Positions 5,777 through 8,625 of a DNA stretch of 8,625 nt are shown piece after piece. The translations under genes were made by a program, and so were the position numbers. Where the stretch lies: positions 1-8,625 of the forward strand of contig JAUXFB010000032.1 in NCBI GenBank assembly GCA_030620255.1, written 5' to 3'. The stretch is from Candidatus Aminicenantota bacterium (GTDB taxonomy: Bacteria; Acidobacteriota; Aminicenantia; UBA2199). The notes beneath the pieces were generated by a model that was given only the letters and a program-made list of their open reading frames with translations, ran no database searches and was not told the origin of the DNA. The stretch's first letter is position 1. Every line of letters begins with the position of its first letter.

Positions 5777-7719
5777 TTTACAGCTCCTTTTTCTAAAATT
5801 ACAAAACTTTTGTTAAATTTATCAATTAAAATAAATGCTTTTTTCAATTTTTTATAATCATCCGGTAACAGGATTGATGTTTCTATCTTAAAATCTCTTT
5901 TAAAAAATATTGTATTATTCTTTACCTGGACATCAAATTTGACAAAAATAGGGGGCTCATTAAATTCAAATGAATCTGGAAATGCTTTTATACTATATGT
6001 CTTATCGATTTTTACTTCTTCTTTTATATAAGAACCTGATTTTGAAAACAAAAATAAAGGATACTCTCTTTCAGGAAGTCGGGTAAGGTTATAAATTACA
6101 AGAGAGAGCAAAATGTCTGCAGAAGATTTACCTTCAGGTATCTTCATGAGATAAAAATTACCAAGTTCTTTTATAAAATTTTTAGCTTCTATTTCAAGAT
6201 TGATTTTATACTCTTTATCCAATTCTTCAGGTTTACCAAATTCGGATTTTTTTATTGATGTTCCCTGCTGTATTGACTGCAAGATTTTTGTAAATAAAAA
6301 ATTTTGCATAGTGCCAGGGAACTGTTTTGCTATTTGCCTTAAAATAAAATCATAATATCCTTTACCTTTGATTGTTATTTTTGAAAATAGGTTCCCATTC
6401 TCTGAAATTTCACTTATAGCATTAATACAACCCATGCTCTTTTCAGCTGTGTAAGGTTTGTTTTTGACTATGTTCTTACCTTCTTCTGAAAGATGAAGAA
6501 CATATTTTCCACCAGTGTAAGATTCGCCAAAATCTGAGCTTAATTCAAGTGTGGGATCCATATAAATAAATTCATTTTTTGCAATTTCAACTGCAACTAT
6601 TGCATGCTGAAAATAAATTGATGGAATTTCAATATCTGTTTTATGATTGACATTTATTAAGACATCTTCTGAATGGATACCAGCAATTTTTAGCATGGAT
6701 ATCATTAAAACAGATTTGTCTCTACAAACTCCATACTTTTTCTCAAATGTATAGGTTGCTTTGTGAGGTTCTAAAAAAGCGCCTACATCCATAGAAGAGC
6801 CCATATATCTTATATTTTTAGAAATATATCTGAATATTGCAAGAATCCTTTCTTTTTTATCTTTTTTATCTTTTATAAGAGAGTTTACAAGTTTTATCAT
6901 CTCAGGATTTTTATCAATCTTTCCTATATTCAGTTCAGCAGCATATTTTGAAAGATCCTTCCATGTTTTGAATGTAGATACAATGAGCTTTAGCCCAAGA
7001 TCTATGGGAGGAATCATCAGCAATTCTCTTTCAAGAGCTTTTATGTTTTTTGCTTCCCATGTATATGTTGTGAAATTTGTATCATCTTTTTTTATTTCTT
7101 TCATCTTACCATTTTTTACAATACTGTATAAAGGCATATTTTTTGGTATTTTAATTATGGCTCTGGTATTTATAACTGGATAAAAGGATTGGAAAAGAAG
7201 CAATTCTGTATAGTTATTCTTCAATATAGGTTTTGATTCAACAGTTGTTTTAATCTCAATCGTATCTCCGATCTTTGCAGAAGTAAGTTGAACTACCAGC
7301 TCCCTGAAATTTTCCTCAAATATATTCATTTGTTGGATTGCACCTATTGTTTGATCCTTAATATTTGATTCAGGAACTGATATATAAGTTCCATCACTAT
7401 GAATGACTCTGGCAATGTTTATCTTTACTTTACTGTACCTTTTGTGATATGGGAATTTTTGAGTTGAAAATCTCTTTTTACCTCTTTGTGTAAGTATTTT
7501 AATTAGAGAATGATCAGTTCTTATAAAAGAGCCATCTTCCTGTACTTGAATTGAAACATTATCATCAATAATTATAGCATCAGCATTTTTGAAAGTCTTA
7601 GAATCTCCCGCTGCTTTGATTTTACTGAGTAAATTTTTTGAAACATTTCCTTTTTCTTGACTGTTAAGAAAAGAGAATATAATAAAGATAGAAATTGTAA
7701 ATATAAAGAATCTTTTCAT
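5773..7719 (-). CDS. Exported DUF3857 and transglutaminase-like protein with intact Cys-His-Asp triad
   Basis: A 648-residue secreted or periplasmic protein. Residues 1-20 form a signal peptide (MKRFF, hydrophobic run, LNS before Q21). A DUF3857 domain spans about 45-225 (including 'VIHSDGTYISVPESNI' and 'IGDTIEIKTTVES'). A transglutaminase core covers about 265-390, with C332 in 'YGVCRDKSVLMISML', H372 in 'YFQHAIVAV' and D388 in 'FIYMDPT'. I confirmed these three codons on the reverse strand. The C-terminal third is beta-rich and of unknown role. Proteins of this kind may be cysteine proteases or amide-bond transferases acting in the envelope; no substrate is established. The start at 7719 has a strong Shine-Dalgarno (AGAGGTGA, 7723-7730) and a good promoter upstream. 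The 4-base overlap with the next gene suggests equimolar production and joint function. Confidence 0.88.
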   Translation of the reverse strand: MKRFFIFTISIFIIFSFLNSQEKGNVSKNLLSKIKAAGDSKTFKNADAIIIDDNVSIQVQEDGSFIRTDHSLIKILTQRGKKRFSTQKFPYHKRYSKVKINIARVIHSDGTYISVPESNIKDQTIGAIQQMNIFEENFRELVVQLTSAKIGDTIEIKTTVESKPILKNNYTELLLFQSFYPVINTRAIIKIPKNMPLYSIVKNGKMKEIKKDDTNFTTYTWEAKNIKALERELLMIPPIDLGLKLIVSTFKTWKDLSKYAAELNIGKIDKNPEMIKLVNSLIKDKKDKKERILAIFRYISKNIRYMGSSMDVGAFLEPHKATYTFEKKYGVCRDKSVLMISMLKIAGIHSEDVLINVNHKTDIEIPSIYFQHAIVAVEIAKNEFIYMDPTLELSSDFGESYTGGKYVLHLSEEGKNIVKNKPYTAEKSMGCINAISEISENGNLFSKITIKGKGYYDFILRQIAKQFPGTMQNFLFTKILQSIQQGTSIKKSEFGKPEELDKEYKINLEIEAKNFIKELGNFYLMKIPEGKSSADILLSLVIYNLTRLPEREYPLFLFSKSGSYIKEEVKIDKTYSIKAFPDSFEFNEPPIFVKFDVQVKNNTIFFKRDFKIETSILLPDDYKKLKKAFILIDKFNKSFVILEKGAVK

Positions 7720-7722
7720 ATT

Positions 7723-7730
7723 TCACCTCT
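7723..7730 (-). promoter_or_regulatory. Shine-Dalgarno AGAGGTGA of the DUF3857 pair
   Basis: Read on the minus strand, AGAGGTGA lies 3 bases before the ATG at 7719 and matches the anti-Shine-Dalgarno sequence well. It fixes the start of the first gene of the pair. Confidence 0.75.
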
Positions 7731-7743
7731 TGTTTTTATTTAG

Positions 7744-7759
7744 TGTATATTAGTATACA
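7744..7759. promoter_or_regulatory. Inverted repeat over the -10 region (possible operator)
   Basis: TGTATA (7744-7749), a 4-base spacer TTAG, then TATACA (7754-7759): perfect 6-bp arms. It overlaps the -10 box (7752-7757) and the expected transcription start (about 7745) of the DUF3857 pair. A repressor bound here would block the promoter, but AT-rich promoters make such palindromes easily, so this stays tentative. Confidence 0.3.
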
Positions 7760-7780
7760 TACGAATAACTTATCTGTAAA
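7752..7780 (-). promoter_or_regulatory. Sigma70-type promoter of the DUF3857 gene pair
   Basis: On the minus strand: -35 TTTACA (7775-7780), 17-base spacer, -10 TATACT (7752-7757). The expected start near 7745 leaves a leader of about 25 bases that includes the AGAGGTGA ribosome-binding site. Sequence prediction only. Confidence 0.7.
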
Positions 7781-7985
7781 GTTTTTTAGATTTTAATAAA
7801 AAGAAGGCAGCCTCTGGATCGGAACTTATGGTGGCGGAATCGTGTTACTATTGCAAACAAATAATAAGCAATAGAGGGGATCAGGCTACTTGAATTTAAA
7901 ATACAGAAATGTTAAGCTATAGACCATTAATATACATATAAGAAATGAGTATAAAAAAAAGGCACATTTATTCAAACAAGATATA
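7781..7985. other. Gap between the DUF3857 promoter and the rhodanese frame
   Basis: Besides the propeller fragment, this stretch holds a pairable set of segments: AGCCT (7809-7813) with AGGCT (7883-7887), GATC (7817-7820) with GATC (7879-7882), and an inner hairpin CTATTGC (7848-7854) with GCAATAG (7868-7874). From 7888 on it is AT-rich. A weak promoter for the + genes could be TTAATA (7927-7932), 17 bases, TATAAA (7950-7955). I see no tRNA, known riboswitch core or intrinsic terminator here. Confidence 0.3.
7800..7874 (+). pseudogene. Fragment of a two-component-regulator-type beta-propeller repeat (Reg_prop)
   Basis: The + frame at 7800 reads KEGSLWIGTYGGGIVLLLQT and ends in a TAG at 7872-7874. 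'EGSLWIGTYGGGI' is an excellent match to the Reg_prop repeat (DxxGnLWIGTxgGGL) found in tens of copies in sensor proteins with periplasmic propellers. Two stop codons stand directly upstream in the same frame (7794-7799), and neither other frame continues the propeller. Only one repeat of about 14 residues survives, with both ends missing. The stretch is also richer in G and C than its surroundings, as expected for the Gly/Trp-rich motif. It is a relic of a larger gene and is not expressed as a functional protein. An RNA element is an alternative, because the segment can also be folded (7809-7887). Confidence 0.55.
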
Positions 7986-8150
7986 ATGATAATAACTTAT
8001 TGTGTTGATATAGATTGTAATGATTCTTTTATACTTGCAAAAAAATTATATGAAAATGGGCAAAGAGAAATATTTGTATATAAAGGAGGTATTGAAGAGT
8101 GGGTATCTCTTGGCAATAAAGTTGAAACTTTAAACACTTTAGAGAATTAA
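7986..8150 (+). CDS. Short rhodanese-like protein or 5'-truncated rhodanese remnant
   Basis: A 54-residue frame that reads MIITYCVDIDCNDSFILAKK, continues 'LYENGQREIFVYKGGIEEW' and ends 'VETLNTLEN'. This is the C-terminal half of a rhodanese domain: the active-site loop Y-C6-V-D-I-D-C11-N-D-S, the 'L.e.G...ifVykGG..eW' strand-helix, and the closing 'g..ve'. The N-terminal half, with its 'D.R....y..GHIpgA' motif, is absent, and a TAG at 7920-7922 closes the frame upstream with no ATG, GTG or TTG before 7986. No convincing Shine-Dalgarno is seen. The stop is one base before the ATG of the DoxX/MauE-like gene, a pairing that is common for full-length rhodaneses. Either the gene lost its 5' half, or a minimal domain is made. 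The intact active loop and the tight link to the next gene argue against complete decay. Confidence 0.6.
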   Translation: MIITYCVDIDCNDSFILAKKLYENGQREIFVYKGGIEEWVSLGNKVETLNTLEN

Positions 8151-8151
8151 T

Positions 8152-8619
8152 ATGGGAAAAAAAATATCAAGATTTTTAAGCACACAAATTGTTCAAACAT
8201 TATGTTGTTTTATTCTTGGAGGAATATTTATATATGCAGGTATTGACAAGATAAGAAATCCCTATGATTTTGCACAAATTATTTATGATTATCAACTTTT
8301 ACCAGATATTTTTATATATTTCGTTGCTGTAACTTTACCCTGGATAGAAATGGTTACAGGCTTATTTTTAATTTCAGGAGTATTTACAAGAACATCTTCA
8401 ATTATATTATCATCACTTCTTCTTGCTTTTATTGTTGCTTTTACTATTAATGAAATCAGAGGTTTTAATATTAGTTGTGGATGCTTTCCAACTGAAAAGA
8501 AAAGTTTAGGTGATAGTCTTATACTTTTGATTTTAAGGGATATACTAATGTTTATACCTGGATTAGTAATAATTTTCTTTTATAAATCAAAAAAATTATT
8601 ATATAATAGAAAGTTATGA
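8152..8619 (+). CDS. DoxX/MauE-like redox-associated membrane protein
   Basis: A 155-residue integral membrane protein with four predicted helices (about 12-31, 52-72, 82-100 and 123-144). The pattern 'GGIFIYAGIDKIRNPYDFAQIIYDYQLLPD' (22-52) and 'LPWIEMVTGLFLISG' (62-76) is typical of the DoxX/MauE family. The motif 'ISCGCF' (C109, C111) before 'LRDILMF' is the conserved CGCF seen in MauE-type members, which are linked to disulfide or sulfur redox reactions in the envelope. The rhodanese-like frame ends 1 base upstream, so translation may be by reinitiation; AGAG at 8140-8143 is a weak ribosome-binding site. The stop TGA overlaps the ATG of a next gene. A role in thiol or sulfur transfer with the rhodanese is inference from the family pairing. 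Confidence 0.82.
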   Translation: MGKKISRFLSTQIVQTLCCFILGGIFIYAGIDKIRNPYDFAQIIYDYQLLPDIFIYFVAVTLPWIEMVTGLFLISGVFTRTSSIILSSLLLAFIVAFTINEIRGFNISCGCFPTEKKSLGDSLILLILRDILMFIPGLVIIFFYKSKKLLYNRKL

Positions 8620-8625
8620 CTAAAG
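8616..8625 (+). CDS. Start of a further gene overlapping the DoxX/MauE-like gene (3' end outside window)
   Basis: ATGACTAAAG begins within the stop of the upstream gene, giving an ATGA overlap of the kind seen at the DUF3857 pair. Only M-T-K can be read. The same-strand overlap suggests membership in the rhodanese-DoxX/MauE operon; the product cannot be told. Confidence 0.4.

Noticed and set aside
4281..7183. Open + strand frames at 4281-4463 and 6968-7183
   Set aside because: They are antisense to the DUF3857 pair and reflect its codon pattern only.
7828..7893. A 21-codon frame MVAESCYYCKQIISNRGDQAT with a CxxC motif
   Set aside because: It has no ribosome-binding site, overlaps the propeller-repeat relic in another frame, and matches no family I know. 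The propeller match in the neighbouring frame is far more specific.
7720..8151. tRNA or known riboswitch in the divergent gap
   Set aside because: No T-loop GTTCRA-type box, acceptor pairing or recognisable riboswitch core could be found.

Overview
The window comes from an AT-rich bacterial genome (roughly 30% GC by eye) with short gaps, overlapping or tightly packed genes and AT-rich sigma70-type promoters. Two proteins with Sec signals, a GldG/DUF4340 transporter module and a PlsC-family acyltransferase fit a Gram-negative-type, probably uncultured or anaerobic bacterium. No rRNA, tRNA or other taxonomic marker is present, so the phylum cannot be named.

Layout. (1) Positions 2-1314, + strand: the 3' end of a GldG-like ABC-transporter auxiliary protein followed by a DUF4340 membrane-anchored protein, a pair commonly encoded together. 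(2) Positions 1326-2114, - strand: a PlsC-family acyltransferase with non-standard catalytic motifs, driven by a near-consensus promoter. (3) Positions 2167-2630: about 460 bases of non-coding mosaic made of short shuffled repeat words, with a direct repeat offset by exactly 200 bp and a GC-rich hairpin. (4) Positions 2689-3853, + strand: an 84-residue stand-alone EF-Tu domain-2-like protein, a DUF218 (YdcF/SanA-like) membrane protein that may be read from a leaderless mRNA, and a Cys-rich DUF6485 protein. (5) Positions 3878-7719, - strand: two consecutive exported DUF3857/transglutaminase-like proteins with an ATGA overlap. The first has the complete Cys-His-Asp triad; the second has lost all three residues. 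(6) Positions 7720-8151: the promoter of that pair, a decayed beta-propeller fragment and a short rhodanese-domain remnant or mini-gene. (7) Positions 8152-8625, + strand: a DoxX/MauE-like membrane protein with a CGC motif, and the first codons of another overlapping gene.

How it fits together. The window is mainly cell-envelope genes: transporter accessory proteins, phospholipid acylation, an envelope DUF218 protein and an exported transglutaminase pair. A redox/sulfur module (rhodanese plus DoxX/MauE) sits at the right edge. The most notable item is the enzyme/pseudoenzyme transglutaminase pair, whose genes are translationally coupled. The two gene-free stretches are not empty: one is a repeat mosaic, the other a graveyard of at least one truncated gene.
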